Positions 1 to 9,398 are shown, numbered from the stretch's first letter. The stretch: 64,000 nt of DNA from Pseudobdellovibrionaceae bacterium (GCA_019637915.1 JAHBUV010000001.1:3070565-3134564); one strand, 5' to 3'. Notes: a model not told the origin generated them from the letters alone. Numbers and translations: made by a program.

Positions 1-88
1 TGATGGCGAGCACGATCATGATCTCGATGAGGGTCATGCCGCGCTGGTTGCGGAGAGCCGGGAACGGGGAACGACGAAGCAAATTCAT
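1..88 (-). CDS. gspG: Type II secretion major pseudopilin GspG (N-terminal part)
   Basis: Only the first 29 codons are inside the window; the gene runs off the left edge. The start ATG at 86-88 follows a strong AGGAGG ribosome site. The peptide has a short basic leader ending in QRG, then MTLIEIMIVLAI. This is the prepilin-peptidase site, with Gly at -1, N-methylated Met at +1 and Glu at +5. GspG forms the periplasmic pseudopilus of the type II secretion system. It is the last visible gene of the gspC-D-E-F-G series, 41 bases after gspF, which supports the G assignment over minor pseudopilins GspH-K. Confidence 0.88.
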   Translation of the reverse strand, partial: MNLLRRSPFPALRNQRGMTLIEIMIVLAI

Positions 89-129
89 GAATGATCCTCC
101 TGATGCTGACAAACCTTCGAAAGGGTAAA

Positions 130-1347
130 TCACCCGCCGAGGTTTGTCATCTCGAACATCGGCACCATCACCGCCATGACGATCACCCCGATGATGATCC
201 CCATGAGAACGGTGACGACGGGACCCATCAGGCCCGTCATCGCCTCCAATTTCGATTTGACCTGGAAATCGAAGGCGTCGGCGACCTGAGTCAACATGTT
301 CTCGAGCTCGCCGGTCTTCTCCCCGATATTGACCATGTGAATCACGATCGGCGGGAATTGCCCTGATTTTTTCAAAGGGCCGGAAATCGATTCCCCCTCG
401 GAGATATTGCTGCGGGCTTCAATGATCGCCTGGGCGATGACGTGGTTGTTCACGACGTTTTTAACGATGTCCAATGCGTAAAGCATAGGCACCCCGCCGT
501 TCAACAAAGTCGCGAGAGTCCGCGTGAAGCGGCCCACCGCCACCATGCGGATCACGGGGCCGAAGACGGGCAGCTTGAGGGCGATGGCGTCCCATTGTTT
601 GGCGCCGTTCTCGGACTTCTTCCAGTTGTTGAAGATGACGTAACCCAGCACCATGGCGCCGACGATCAGGTACCACGAGTTCACCAGGAAGCCGGAGAAG
701 TTGATGATCATGACGGAGTACCAGGGCAGGGTGAGCTGGGGATTCGATTCGAACACCACCACGAGCTTCGGGATCAGGAAGACGAAGAGGCCGATTAGGA
801 TGGCCATGGTCACGACCAGCATGATGATCGGGTAGGTCATGGCGCTCGAGACCTTCTGGCGCAGTTCCGCCGAGGACTCGGTGAATTCGGCCAGGCGCAT
901 GAGGATCATGTCGAGGGAGCCGGAGGCCTCGCCCGCCTCGACCATGGAGATGTAGATGTTGTCGAAGATGTTGGGGTACTTGGCGAGGGCTTTGTTGAGG
1001 GGGGCCCCCTCGTTCACCATGTTTTTGCAATCGGAAATGGCTTCGGAGAGCACGGCGTTCTCCACCTGCTCGGCGACGGCGTTCAGGGCGTCCACGAGGG
1101 GGATGTTGGCTTTCACGAGGGTCGCGAGCTGGCGGGTCATCAGCGACAGGTCCTTCACGCCGACGCTTTTGCCCCGCGTGGCGATCTTCTTCTTGGCGCC
1201 GCCTTCTTTCTTCTTGTCCTTGATGTCGGTGACGAAGACGCCGTCTTTTTTCAGGCGGGTGCGGGCCGCCCGCATGTTCTCGGCGTCGACGACGCCCTTG
1301 GTGTTGCGCCCCGCTTTGGTCAGGCCTCGGTATTCGAAAATCGGCAT
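130..1347 (-). CDS. gspF: Type II secretion inner-membrane platform protein GspF
   Basis: A 405-residue protein of the usual GspF/PilC length. It starts MPIFEYRGLTKAG, typical of the family. It has two repeated cytoplasmic T2SSF domains and three membrane segments at roughly residues 170-195, 220-245 and 378-400. A lysine-rich insert (KKKEGGAKKK) lies near residue 45. GspF is the polytopic platform protein that couples the GspE ATPase to pseudopilus assembly. It follows gspE in the operon, separated by 165 bases that contain a large inverted repeat. The family call is firm; the type II rather than type IV pilus role rests on the neighbouring gspC and gspD. Confidence 0.95.
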   Translation of the reverse strand: MPIFEYRGLTKAGRNTKGVVDAENMRAARTRLKKDGVFVTDIKDKKKEGGAKKKIATRGKSVGVKDLSLMTRQLATLVKANIPLVDALNAVAEQVENAVLSEAISDCKNMVNEGAPLNKALAKYPNIFDNIYISMVEAGEASGSLDMILMRLAEFTESSAELRQKVSSAMTYPIIMLVVTMAILIGLFVFLIPKLVVVFESNPQLTLPWYSVMIINFSGFLVNSWYLIVGAMVLGYVIFNNWKKSENGAKQWDAIALKLPVFGPVIRMVAVGRFTRTLATLLNGGVPMLYALDIVKNVVNNHVIAQAIIEARSNISEGESISGPLKKSGQFPPIVIHMVNIGEKTGELENMLTQVADAFDFQVKSKLEAMTGLMGPVVTVLMGIIIGVIVMAVMVPMFEMTNLGG

Positions 1348-1456
1348 AGGGAAAGATTAGCGGAAATCAGGAGGGGGGGACAGGACTTTCGCGGAGGAAC
1401 AACCCACGGACCAAAGTCCAGACAAACAACAACCCCCCTCAATCACAGAATCCCGA

Positions 1457-1502
1457 ACCGGGATACCGGTCTACAGGTTAACGGGTAGACCGGTATCCCG
1501 GT
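1457..1502. repeat. Perfect 18-bp inverted repeat between gspE and gspF
   Basis: The left arm ACCGGGATACCGGTCTAC (1457-1474) and the right arm GTAGACCGGTATCCCGGT (1485-1502) are exact reverse complements around a 10-base loop. The element begins 11 bases beyond the gspE stop codon. It has no U-tract on the minus strand, so it is not a typical intrinsic terminator. It may be an mRNA stability or attenuation hairpin between gspE and gspF, or a dispersed repeat. Confidence 0.85.
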
Positions 1503-1512
1503 GCGTGCGGCC

Positions 1513-3201
1513 TTAGATATCCAGTTGGGTGTTCGACAGAACTTCCTCGATCGTCGTGATGCCCGACATCACCTTCTGGATGCCGTGATCGCGGAAGGTC
1601 TTCATGCCGTTTTGGATCGCCAGCTTCTTGATCGTGCCGCCGTCCTTGCGCTGCATGATCAGCGAGCGGATGTCGTCCGTGATGACGAGCATCTCGCCGA
1701 TCAGGGTCCGGCCGACGTAGCCCTTGCCGCCGCAGTGATCGCAGCCGACGGCCTTGCAGATGTTGGCGTGGGCGATGGACTCGCGGGTGATGCCGAGCAT
1801 GTTCAATTCGAAATCGCTCGGCGTGTAGGGCTGTTTGCAGTGCGGGCATAGCACCCGCACCAGGCGCTGCGACACGACGCCCAGGATGGACGAGGCGATC
1901 AGGAAGGGTTCCGCCCCCATGTCCGTCAGGCGCGGGAAGGCGCCGGCGGCGTCGTTGGCGTGGATCGTGGACATCACCAAGTGACCGGTCAGCGAGGCGT
2001 TGATCGCCAGTTCGCAGGTTTCCAGGTCGCGGATCTCACCGACCATGATGATGTCGGGGTCCTGACGCAGGAAGGAGCGCAGGGCGCTCGAGAAGGTCAG
2101 GCCGATCTTGGAATTCACCTGCACCTGGCCGAGGCCGTGCAGCCGTTGCTCGACCGGGTCCTCGACGGTGAGGATGTTGACGTCGGGCTGGTTCAGGCGC
2201 GACAGCATGGCGTACAGGGTCGCGGATTTCCCGGAGCCGGTGGGGCCGGTGACGAGGATGATGCCGTAGGTGCGCTGGATGAGGTCGCCGAGTTTGTCGA
2301 GGTTTTCGCGCGAGTGGCCCAATTGCTCGAGCTCGAGCACGACGTTGCTGCGATCCTGCAAGCGCATGACGATGCGCTCGCCGAAGGCGGTGGGCACGGT
2401 GGACAGACGGATGTCGATGTCCTTGCCGCCGACCTTCAGGGGGATGCGGCCGTCCTGGGGCAGGCGTTTTTCGGCGATGTTGAGGTTGCCCATGACCTTG
2501 ATGCGGGAGGTGATGGCGTTCTGCAGCTTCTTCGGCGGCTTGAAGATGTCGTACAGCAGGCCGTCCATGCGGAAGCGCACGACCATGTCTTTTTCGTAGG
2601 GCTCGATGTGGATGTCGGTGGCCTTCTCTTTGACGCCGCGGAAGAGCAGGCTGTTGACGAGCTTGATGACGGGGGCGTCGTCCTCGCCGGCCTCGAGCAG
2701 ATCGATGATGGGATCGTCGAGGTCGTAATCCTCCGCCTCGATCTCATCCAGGCCGGACAGGTTCGCCGTGGATTTCTCGTAGACGCGGTTGATGGCGTCC
2801 TGGAGCTTGGAGGCGGTGGAGATCAGGGGTTTCACCCGCTTGCCGAAGAGGACCTGCAGGTCGTCCAGGGTCTTCAGGTTCACCGGGTTCGAGGTCAGGG
2901 CGATGACCTCGTTGCCGTCCTCGCGGAAGGGCAGGACGCTGTTGGTCTTGGCGTAGTTGATCGGGATGTCGCGCACCAGGTCCGTCGAGATGTCGGCGAC
3001 CGGGATGTCCTTGATGAAATCGAGGCCGAGCTCGCGGCACAGGTCCGCCACCAGCTCCTCGGCGGTGCCGTATTCCTTTTTTTCGAGGGCGTCGCCGATG
3101 CTCGAAGGGCGCAGGGAGGACGTGCTGGCCAGGACCGAGCGGATCTGGTCCAGCGACAAAGAGGTGCTCTTCGAGAGGAGTTGGTTGATGTCCAAAGCCA
3201 T
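1513..3201 (-). CDS. gspE: Type II secretion ATPase GspE
   Basis: A 562-residue cytoplasmic secretion ATPase. The N-terminal GspE/MshEN domain spans about residues 1-140. The nucleotide-binding core has Walker A GPTGSGKS at 319-326 and the Walker B region DPDIIMVGEIRD at 381-392. A four-cysteine zinc site is formed by CPHC (452-455) and CDHC (487-490), as in GspE/PilB enzymes. It powers extension of the pseudopilus. It lies between gspD and gspF with only 27 bases to gspD, so it is almost certainly co-transcribed. The zinc-site cysteines and all ATPase motifs are intact. Confidence 0.96.
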   Translation of the reverse strand: MALDINQLLSKSTSLSLDQIRSVLASTSSLRPSSIGDALEKKEYGTAEELVADLCRELGLDFIKDIPVADISTDLVRDIPINYAKTNSVLPFREDGNEVIALTSNPVNLKTLDDLQVLFGKRVKPLISTASKLQDAINRVYEKSTANLSGLDEIEAEDYDLDDPIIDLLEAGEDDAPVIKLVNSLLFRGVKEKATDIHIEPYEKDMVVRFRMDGLLYDIFKPPKKLQNAITSRIKVMGNLNIAEKRLPQDGRIPLKVGGKDIDIRLSTVPTAFGERIVMRLQDRSNVVLELEQLGHSRENLDKLGDLIQRTYGIILVTGPTGSGKSATLYAMLSRLNQPDVNILTVEDPVEQRLHGLGQVQVNSKIGLTFSSALRSFLRQDPDIIMVGEIRDLETCELAINASLTGHLVMSTIHANDAAGAFPRLTDMGAEPFLIASSILGVVSQRLVRVLCPHCKQPYTPSDFELNMLGITRESIAHANICKAVGCDHCGGKGYVGRTLIGEMLVITDDIRSLIMQRKDGGTIKKLAIQNGMKTFRDHGIQKVMSGITTIEEVLSNTQLDI

Positions 3202-3228
3202 GCAGCGATTCTACCCCGTTCGAAGAGT

Positions 3229-5748
3229 TTATTCCACCAAAGGTTCGTCAACGCCCTCGTCGGTGCCGGGCTGGAACTGCTGCGAGTCGCCGCCCGGGGC
3301 CGGGGAGGATTCCATGTCGGCGGAACTCATTTCCTCCTCGAGCAGTTCATCGGGGCCGCTGTCGCTGCTGGCGCCGTCATCGAAGATCTGCGGCGAGCCC
3401 GGCTCTTCCGCCGGGGCCGGCGGCACGTCGCGGGGCTCGAAGGGCGCCGGGGCCTCGGGGGCGGAGAATTCCGGGGAAACGGCGGCGCGATCGCCGCGCA
3501 TGATTTCCTCGACCTTGCGGCCGAAGGGATCCTTGCCGCCGCCGGCTTTGATGAACTCCAGGCGCTCGTCGATCTTGCGGCCGATGACCTGGTTGTTGTC
3601 GGCGGGGCTGCGCAGGACCTTCGGGGTCAGGAAGACCACGAGATTCACCTTCTCGCGATTGCTCGAGCGGGATTTGAACAGCCAGCCGATGATGGGCAGA
3701 TCGCCGAGCAGCGGGACTTTCGAGATGCTTTCGTTGTCGCTGTCGCGCAGCAGGCCGCCCAGGATGGCCGTGTTGCCGCTGTCGACGACGATGTTGGTTT
3801 TGATCGAACGCTTCGAGATGGCGATCGTGTTGTCGCTCAAGGCCTTCGGCGCCACGATGTTTTTCGTCGGCTGGTTGATGGACTGCTGCACTTCCATGCG
3901 GATCGAGTTGGAGGTGGGATTGATGAAGGGCTTGATCTGCAGCTTCAGGGTCGCGTCCTCGAACACCGCGGTGTTGGTGGTGCCGGCGGCAGTGACGTTC
4001 GCCTGCACGGAGGTCGCGACGCGGTCACCGACCTCGATGACGGCTTCCTCGTTGTTGAGGGCCGTGATCGTCGGGTTGGAGAGCACGTTCAGGCGGGTCG
4101 TGCTCTTCAGGAAGGTGAAAAAGCCCGTCAGGCTTTTCACCGTGATGGTTTTGTTGCTGGTCGGATCGGTGAGGGAGATGTTTTCCCCGTTGCCGAAGGG
4201 CAGGATGGCGCCGGTGCCGCCCACGGGGCTCAGCAGCTCCGTCAGGTTCAGGCCGCCGTTGAAACCGCCCTTGATGCCGCTTTTGTCGTATTGGTAGTAG
4301 CCGACCTTGTAGTCCATGCCCTCGGTCATGGACATTTCCATGATGTTCGCTTCCACGAACACCTGGTCGCGCGGGATGTCGATCTTGCTGAGCAGGTTCA
4401 GCACGCGGTCGTAGTCCGTTTTCGAGGCGCTGACCACCAGGGAGTTGGTGTTCTTGTCGGCGTTGATCTTGACTTCGCCGCCGAAGATCTGGTTTTCGGA
4501 AGCGGCCGTGCCGACGGGCGCGCCGAAACCGCCGAAGCCCGGGAAAGCGCCCGGGGCGTTGGCGCCGGCGCCGGTTTTCGGGGCGGCGTCCTTGGTCACG
4601 TTCTGCAGGACCTGGGCGATTTTTTCCGCGTCACCGTATTTCACGTAGTAGACGTAGACGCCGCCGATGGCGTCGGGGCGGACCGGGAAATCCAGTTGCG
4701 CCACCAGGCGCTTCACGCGGGCGATGCCGGATTTGTTGCCGACGACGATGATGGAATTGGTGCGGTCGTCGGGGATGGCCATGAAGAAGCTGTTGCCGCT
4801 CTGGCCCTGGGCACCGCCGCCGGTGCTGCGGGTGAAGCGGGGCACGCCGGCCGAGAACGAGCCGGGCATGCCGCCGGTGACGCCGGCGCCGCCGCCGGAT
4901 TTCTGGCCCTTGTTGACGATCTTGTCGATCAGATCCGCCATGTCCTTGGCCTTGGCCTGCTTCACGCGCACGACCTCGATCTGCTCCTCGAAGCCGGGGA
5001 CATCGAGCTGGTTGATGATCTTCATGACGCGATCGATGTTCGAGCCGTAGTCGGACAGGATGATCGAGTTGGTGGGGGAGTAAATGCTGAGCTCGCCGTC
5101 CTTCGAGGGCAGGATGCGCAGCTCGCGCTGCACGATCTCGGCGGAGATGTGTTTCAAATGGATGATCCGCGTGATCATCTGGTCGTCGCTCGGGTAGTAA
5201 GCGCCGGAGTAAGTCTCGATGGAGTCGCGCTGGGCGTTGCGGGCGTTTTTGACTTTCAGGAAAGCGCCGCTCGGCACGACGGTGTAGCCGTTGATGGCCA
5301 GGGCCGACAGGAAGGCCTTGTAGGCTTCCGCCACGGTGATCTTCGAGGGGGCGACGATGGTGATCTTGCCGCGCACGCCGGGATCGATGATGAAGTTCTT
5401 GCCGGTGAGCTCCGAGATCGTCTTGATGATGTCGGTGATCTCGACGTTCGGGAAGTCGAAGGACTCGATGGTCTCCGGGAAATTCTGGTTGTTGATGTCC
5501 TCGATGCCCGAGGCGTTGAATTTCTGCCGCTGGTTCTTGTTCAGCACGCCCGCGTCCTCCGCGGCGACCTGGGCCGACGGGCCGGTGGGCGCCGTGGTCG
5601 GGGCGGGAAAGCTCGGCGGGGCCGGGAAGGAGCTGTCGAAATCCGGCGGCGGAGGCATGTCCTCCTGGGCATGGGCGACGGGGCCGGCGGGGGCGCCGGC
5701 GAGTCCCGTCACGAGCGACGCGATCACGATTTTTTTGCTCTTCTTCAT
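3229..5748 (-). CDS. gspD: Type II secretion outer-membrane secretin GspD
   Basis: An 839-residue secretin with a signal peptide ending about residue 27 (VAHAQ). It then has N0-N3 periplasmic domains and the C-terminal secretin barrel. VPLLGDLPIIGWLF near 674 and LVVFLTPKVL near 703 are hallmark secretin sequences. Glycine-rich loops occur in the N3 region. An extra proline- and acid-rich tail of about 85 residues follows the barrel; this is where pilotin-binding S-domains sit in other GspD proteins, but I see no clear S-domain. It forms the outer-membrane exit channel. It is separated from gspC by 8 bases. Confidence 0.96.
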   Translation of the reverse strand: MKKSKKIVIASLVTGLAGAPAGPVAHAQEDMPPPPDFDSSFPAPPSFPAPTTAPTGPSAQVAAEDAGVLNKNQRQKFNASGIEDINNQNFPETIESFDFPNVEITDIIKTISELTGKNFIIDPGVRGKITIVAPSKITVAEAYKAFLSALAINGYTVVPSGAFLKVKNARNAQRDSIETYSGAYYPSDDQMITRIIHLKHISAEIVQRELRILPSKDGELSIYSPTNSIILSDYGSNIDRVMKIINQLDVPGFEEQIEVVRVKQAKAKDMADLIDKIVNKGQKSGGGAGVTGGMPGSFSAGVPRFTRSTGGGAQGQSGNSFFMAIPDDRTNSIIVVGNKSGIARVKRLVAQLDFPVRPDAIGGVYVYYVKYGDAEKIAQVLQNVTKDAAPKTGAGANAPGAFPGFGGFGAPVGTAASENQIFGGEVKINADKNTNSLVVSASKTDYDRVLNLLSKIDIPRDQVFVEANIMEMSMTEGMDYKVGYYQYDKSGIKGGFNGGLNLTELLSPVGGTGAILPFGNGENISLTDPTSNKTITVKSLTGFFTFLKSTTRLNVLSNPTITALNNEEAVIEVGDRVATSVQANVTAAGTTNTAVFEDATLKLQIKPFINPTSNSIRMEVQQSINQPTKNIVAPKALSDNTIAISKRSIKTNIVVDSGNTAILGGLLRDSDNESISKVPLLGDLPIIGWLFKSRSSNREKVNLVVFLTPKVLRSPADNNQVIGRKIDERLEFIKAGGGKDPFGRKVEEIMRGDRAAVSPEFSAPEAPAPFEPRDVPPAPAEEPGSPQIFDDGASSDSGPDELLEEEMSSADMESSPAPGGDSQQFQPGTDEGVDEPLVE

Positions 5749-5756
5749 CGGTTACC

Positions 5757-6719
5757 TCACCGGATGTTGTACTTCAAGTTCTGGTTGCGACCGCCGCGTT
5801 CAATGCAGATTTCAACCTGTCCCGAGTTGCGCAAGGTCGTGTACATTTCCATGGCTTGTTGCGGGCTGGTCACGGCCGTGCCGTTCACGCAAGTGATGAC
5901 GTCCATCACGTTCAAACCCAATTGCGTGTAGATGCTGCCCGGCTGCATCTCGACCAGGCGGTAGCCGTAGATCTCGCCCGTGCCGCCGCGCTTGGCGGGC
6001 ACCACGCGGGCCTGCATGAGGATGCTGGAGAGGTCGTTGGTGTATTTCAGCAGGTCGGCGCGCTTGATCTCGAATTCCGTCTCCGACACCTTCTTCACGT
6101 CGCCCGTTTGCGTGGGGGCGGCGGTTTTCAGGGCGATCTTCGGGGCGTTCTTCATCTCGATGAACTCCAGGCGACCGGTGTTCAGGTTGCGCAGGAAGAT
6201 CTTCATGCGCTCGACCTTTTCCAGGGTCGCGAGGTTCTCGATGCGCTGGCCGGGGCGGTAGGACAGGATCTGATTCTTGCCGCGGATCTCGAGGGCGGCC
6301 AGGGATTTCTCGGGATTGGAGTGCACGAGGGTGCCCGACAGGTTCAGCGGCAATTGCGACGGGATCGGCGGCAGCTCCTGGTGCTGACCGCCTTTGGCCG
6401 CCAGGGGATCGGGGATCTTGCCGTCGGAATTGAAGATGTTGCGGCTGACGATGTTCTGATAGCTCGCGAAATTGGCGCCGAAGTTCGGCTGCTTGGGGCG
6501 GGCGGGGGGCGGTTGCGTCGGCAGCATCGAACCGCGCACCCACAACGTGCCCAGGTCCGCCGCGAGGTAACCGGCGAGAACAAAAAGCGAAATCGGCAAG
6601 GCTTTCGCCCAAAGCGCGCTGCGGGCTCCGGAAGAGGCGGATGAGGGGGAGCGGGGAAATTTCACCGTCGCACAGTCCTTTGTTGAGAGGCCGAGCCCTG
6701 CAGCCTGGCCCGAATCCAT
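5757..6719 (-). CDS. gspC: Type II secretion protein GspC
   Basis: A 320-residue bitopic inner-membrane protein with one membrane segment at about residues 38-56 and a proline-rich linker. A homology-region domain begins around FASYQNIVSRNIFNSDG, which is typical of GspC. The C-terminal part reads as a PDZ domain (IYGYRLVEMQPGSIYTQLGL). GspC links the inner-membrane platform to the secretin. The ATG at 6717-6719 is preceded by GAGGG at a good distance; a GTG at 6665 with AAGGA is an alternative that would remove 18 residues. It is the promoter-proximal gene of the operon, reading away from the unknown gene at 6848. Confidence 0.9.
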   Translation of the reverse strand: MDSGQAAGLGLSTKDCATVKFPRSPSSASSGARSALWAKALPISLFVLAGYLAADLGTLWVRGSMLPTQPPPARPKQPNFGANFASYQNIVSRNIFNSDGKIPDPLAAKGGQHQELPPIPSQLPLNLSGTLVHSNPEKSLAALEIRGKNQILSYRPGQRIENLATLEKVERMKIFLRNLNTGRLEFIEMKNAPKIALKTAAPTQTGDVKKVSETEFEIKRADLLKYTNDLSSILMQARVVPAKRGGTGEIYGYRLVEMQPGSIYTQLGLNVMDVITCVNGTAVTSPQQAMEMYTTLRNSGQVEICIERGGRNQNLKYNIR

Positions 6720-6847
6720 TCGGGTCCCTCATAGACTAGCAAACAGTCCATGCCGGGGCAAAAATTTCCCTCTCGACCTAGGACCAGAATGCGAAAAGAA
6801 AAGAGACGATTTCACCGCCTCGCGGAGGGCGGAGGTAAAATCAAGGC

Positions 6848-7324
6848 ATGAACCTGATCTATTTCACCAACGGCGCGGGTCTGGCCGACGGGGAGATCCG
6901 CCGTCAATGCGCGCGCATTCCGGAAGTGCTGGCTTCGCTGCAGGACGCGCAAGCCTCCCATCCCACTTGGGATATCCTGAACACCTTTTTGTTGGATGAG
7001 GAATTCGCCCGCGCCGACGGCGATCAACGGCGGGATCTGGTCCGTTGGACGCAGTGGGGGCTTTTCGAGCGCTTCTGCCGCCAGCGCATCGTCTACGCGG
7101 AGATCTTTTACCGCGTGAATTACGCGAGCCCCCTGCTGGTGGCGAAGGAGTTCCGCTGGCTCCTGCGCACCGGGGAGCCCGTGAAGATCTACGTCATCGG
7201 ACCGGGTTTGGATGAGGTGCCGATGCTGTTGCGGGACGCCCGCGCGGAATTCATCGAGGCGATCGACGCCGATCCTTCACTGGCCTGGTTCTGGAGCGGT
7301 TTGAAGAAGGTCGCCAACGCCTGA
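6848..7324 (+). CDS. Conserved-looking hypothetical protein, 158 aa
   Basis: I do not recognise the family. It starts at an ATG with a modest upstream purine run and encodes a soluble protein rich in aromatic residues and arginine (for example RWTQWGLFERFCRQ and SLAWFWSGLKK). It has no signal peptide or membrane segment. It reads away from gspC, sharing a 128-base divergent intergenic region. Codon use matches neighbouring genes, which supports real coding. No function is proposed. Confidence 0.7.
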   Translation: MNLIYFTNGAGLADGEIRRQCARIPEVLASLQDAQASHPTWDILNTFLLDEEFARADGDQRRDLVRWTQWGLFERFCRQRIVYAEIFYRVNYASPLLVAKEFRWLLRTGEPVKIYVIGPGLDEVPMLLRDARAEFIEAIDADPSLAWFWSGLKKVANA

Positions 7325-7484
7325 TTTCCGCCCGCCCGCGGCCGGGGGCTTGTCGCGAGAACTTCACACGCCGCATTCTTGCTTTTTCACACAATCCGCA
7401 GAATTCTCAGAAGCAATCAAACCATCCCGATTTTGTCGGGAAGGACGCCGGCGCGGTTGTCCCGGCGGTCCATGAGGGGGTCGC

Positions 7485-7673
7485 GTGAAAATCCTTTTTC
7501 AAACTTTGGCTCTGTCCTTGTTTTCGACTTCCGTCATCATGGCCATTTACACTTCCTCGTCCGAGGCGGAACCGCGTCCGCCTCGGTCCCGCCCTCCGGT
7601 GACGGCGCCCAAGCCGGCCCCGGCGCCGGCGGAAAAAATGCCGACCCTGGTCCTGCCCGCCGCGCGCGACTGA
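7485..7673 (+). CDS. Small proline-rich exported or anchored peptide, 62 aa
   Basis: It has a GTG start with GAGGGGG a few bases upstream. The product has an N-terminal hydrophobic stretch (ILFQTLALSLFSTSVIMAIY) that could be a signal peptide or anchor. A proline/alanine-rich region of about 35 residues follows (PRPPRSRPPVTAPKPAPAPA). It ends 3 bases before the convergent gene at 7677. Low complexity makes the coding call uncertain, and no function can be given. Confidence 0.45.
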   Translation: MKILFQTLALSLFSTSVIMAIYTSSSEAEPRPPRSRPPVTAPKPAPAPAEKMPTLVLPAARD

Positions 7674-7676
7674 GTT

Positions 7677-8807
7677 TCAAACGAAAAACGGCTCGATCCC
7701 CGCGGGGCGGTCCTGGGACGGATGCAGGAACGCCGGCGGTTCCGCGTCCGGCGGACACAAGGAGTAGAGGGCGTAAGGCAGTTTGGCGCTGACCCAGGTG
7801 AGGGGGCGCCGCAAATGCAGGTCGCTGCGCATTTGCGTGTAGACCAGGAACTCGTTCTCCCGCGCCTCCTCGTAAGCGATCCAGGCGAGGCTTTCGAAGA
7901 TGTCCTCGTTGTCGGCGAAAAGAAAACACAGGTAACGGAAATTCAAGCCGGCTTCCATCTTCAGGCGGTGCACCGGCTTCGTCAGGGCCCGCGTCCAGCC
8001 GAAAATCCGGCCGAATTTCAAAAATTGACGGAAATTATGGGCCACCAGATTGTATTTCAGCGGAATGTACTCCTCGAGCCCGCCGGCGCTCCAGGGCGCG
8101 CAGCAGCCGATGACATTGTCCTGATGATCCAGGGCGACCAGGAAATCCTCCAGCTTCAGGCCCTGCCAGCGGCCCAGCAGATCCATGAAGGCTTCCGGCG
8201 TGATCGAGGTCAGGAAATCCCGCTCGCGGGATTTGCGCACGATGTAGTGGATCAGGGCGTCCTGCAGGTGGGCGGCGCCCCGGCGGATGCGCACGGAGGG
8301 CAGGGGCGTCGGGGCCCACGGAAAGCGGCCGTGCAGGCTGACGACATTGAAACGGCGATGCAGGAAATAGCGGGGGAAGGGCCGTTTGCCCGGGCGGGGC
8401 CGCATGAAGGCGTTCATCGCCTTGTTCTCGTGCAGATTCATCACCGACATGAAGTGATCCACCTGAAACACGCGGCGCACCTCCTCCATGACGGGGAGGA
8501 AGTGCTGCGACCAGCCGAGCACCGCCTGGCGGGTTTCCAGGATGCGCAGATCGCGGCCGAAAGCGACGCGGGCCGGGGCGCCGCCGGCCAGGGTCTCGCC
8601 GATGGCGAAGCTCGCCACGCCGAGGATCTCGCTCTTGTTCTCGTCCTTCAGGGTGTAGGTGACGTGGGTGTCGCTCTGGATGCGGGCCGGGCCGAAAAAA
8701 TCGCCGCCGCGGTCGACGCGGATCTCGGCGGGGCCGCGCAGGTGGAAACGTTTGAAAAAGGCGGACAGTTCCGCGCCCTCGGCGGGGTCGGCGATCTCCA
8801 GCTTCAT
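7677..8807 (-). CDS. Unknown protein, possible GNAT-like acyltransferase
   Basis: A 376-residue soluble protein starting MKLEIADPAEGAELSAFF. Its ATG overlaps the stop codon of the adenosyltransferase gene as ATGA, which fixes this start; the frame stays open 53 codons further upstream, but that part is antisense-like noise. The opening residues resemble the beginning of an acetyltransferase (GNAT) fold, with alternating charged and hydrophobic segments. I see no decisive acetyl-CoA loop. The tight overlap suggests translational coupling with the cobalamin adenosyltransferase. The acyltransferase idea is inference. Confidence 0.8.
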   Translation of the reverse strand: MKLEIADPAEGAELSAFFKRFHLRGPAEIRVDRGGDFFGPARIQSDTHVTYTLKDENKSEILGVASFAIGETLAGGAPARVAFGRDLRILETRQAVLGWSQHFLPVMEEVRRVFQVDHFMSVMNLHENKAMNAFMRPRPGKRPFPRYFLHRRFNVVSLHGRFPWAPTPLPSVRIRRGAAHLQDALIHYIVRKSRERDFLTSITPEAFMDLLGRWQGLKLEDFLVALDHQDNVIGCCAPWSAGGLEEYIPLKYNLVAHNFRQFLKFGRIFGWTRALTKPVHRLKMEAGLNFRYLCFLFADNEDIFESLAWIAYEEARENEFLVYTQMRSDLHLRRPLTWVSAKLPYALYSLCPPDAEPPAFLHPSQDRPAGIEPFFV

Positions 8808-9373
8808 GTTTTTTTCCAGATCACGTCCGGCGTGGACGTCATGTGATTGGTCCAGCGCGCGCAGACGAACAGCAGGTCGCTCAGGCGATTCAGGTAAATC
8901 AGGCTCGCGGCGGCGTGGGCGTCCCGGGCCGAGACCTCGGCGGCCCGGCGCTCGGCGCGGCGGCACACCGTGCGGGCCACGTGCAGGGCGACCGTGGCGG
9001 GATGGCCGGCGGGGAGGATGAAATTCCGCAGCTCCGGCAAAACCTGATCCAGCTCATCGATCTTGCCTTCCAGGCGCGCGATGTGGCTGTCCTGCACCGC
9101 GGGCAGCATCTTCAGGGTCTCCTCTTTGCTGCAGGCAAGCAGGCTGCCGATGTTGAACAATTCGCTCTGCACGTCCTCGAAAAAGGATTCCAGGCCCGCC
9201 AGGCGGGCGTCGGCCGTCAGGCGCAGGCGCACCTCGCCGAGCTGGCTGTTGAGCTCATCCACCGTTCCGTAGGCCTCGACGCGGGGGTTGAATTTCTCCA
9301 CGCTGGTGCCGTCGACCAAACGGGTCGTGCCCTTGTCGCCGGTTTTCGTGTAAACTTTGAGTTTGGACGGCAT
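8804..9373 (-). CDS. Cob(I)alamin adenosyltransferase, PduO type
   Basis: A 189-residue enzyme transferring the adenosyl group of ATP to cob(I)alamin to form adenosylcobalamin. The start MPSKLKVYTKTGDKGTT matches the ATP-binding N-terminus of the PduO/MMAB family. CRRAERR and YLNRLSDLLF in the C-terminal half are the conserved substrate-binding and helix motifs. Its stop overlaps the start of the next gene by 4 bases. Only 25 bases separate it from the divergent amidohydrolase at 9399. It implies an adenosylcobalamin-dependent enzyme elsewhere in the genome. Confidence 0.92.
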   Translation of the reverse strand: MPSKLKVYTKTGDKGTTRLVDGTSVEKFNPRVEAYGTVDELNSQLGEVRLRLTADARLAGLESFFEDVQSELFNIGSLLACSKEETLKMLPAVQDSHIARLEGKIDELDQVLPELRNFILPAGHPATVALHVARTVCRRAERRAAEVSARDAHAAASLIYLNRLSDLLFVCARWTNHMTSTPDVIWKKT

Positions 9374-9398
9374 GATTCCATCATGAGGAGGTTTTGCG

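Noticed and set aside
1960-5931. A 1323-codon open frame on the plus strand
   Set aside because: It lies antisense to gspE, gspD and part of gspC, which have full family motifs. The translation is repetitive Val/Asp/Gly/Arg-rich, as expected from GC-rich antisense sequence.
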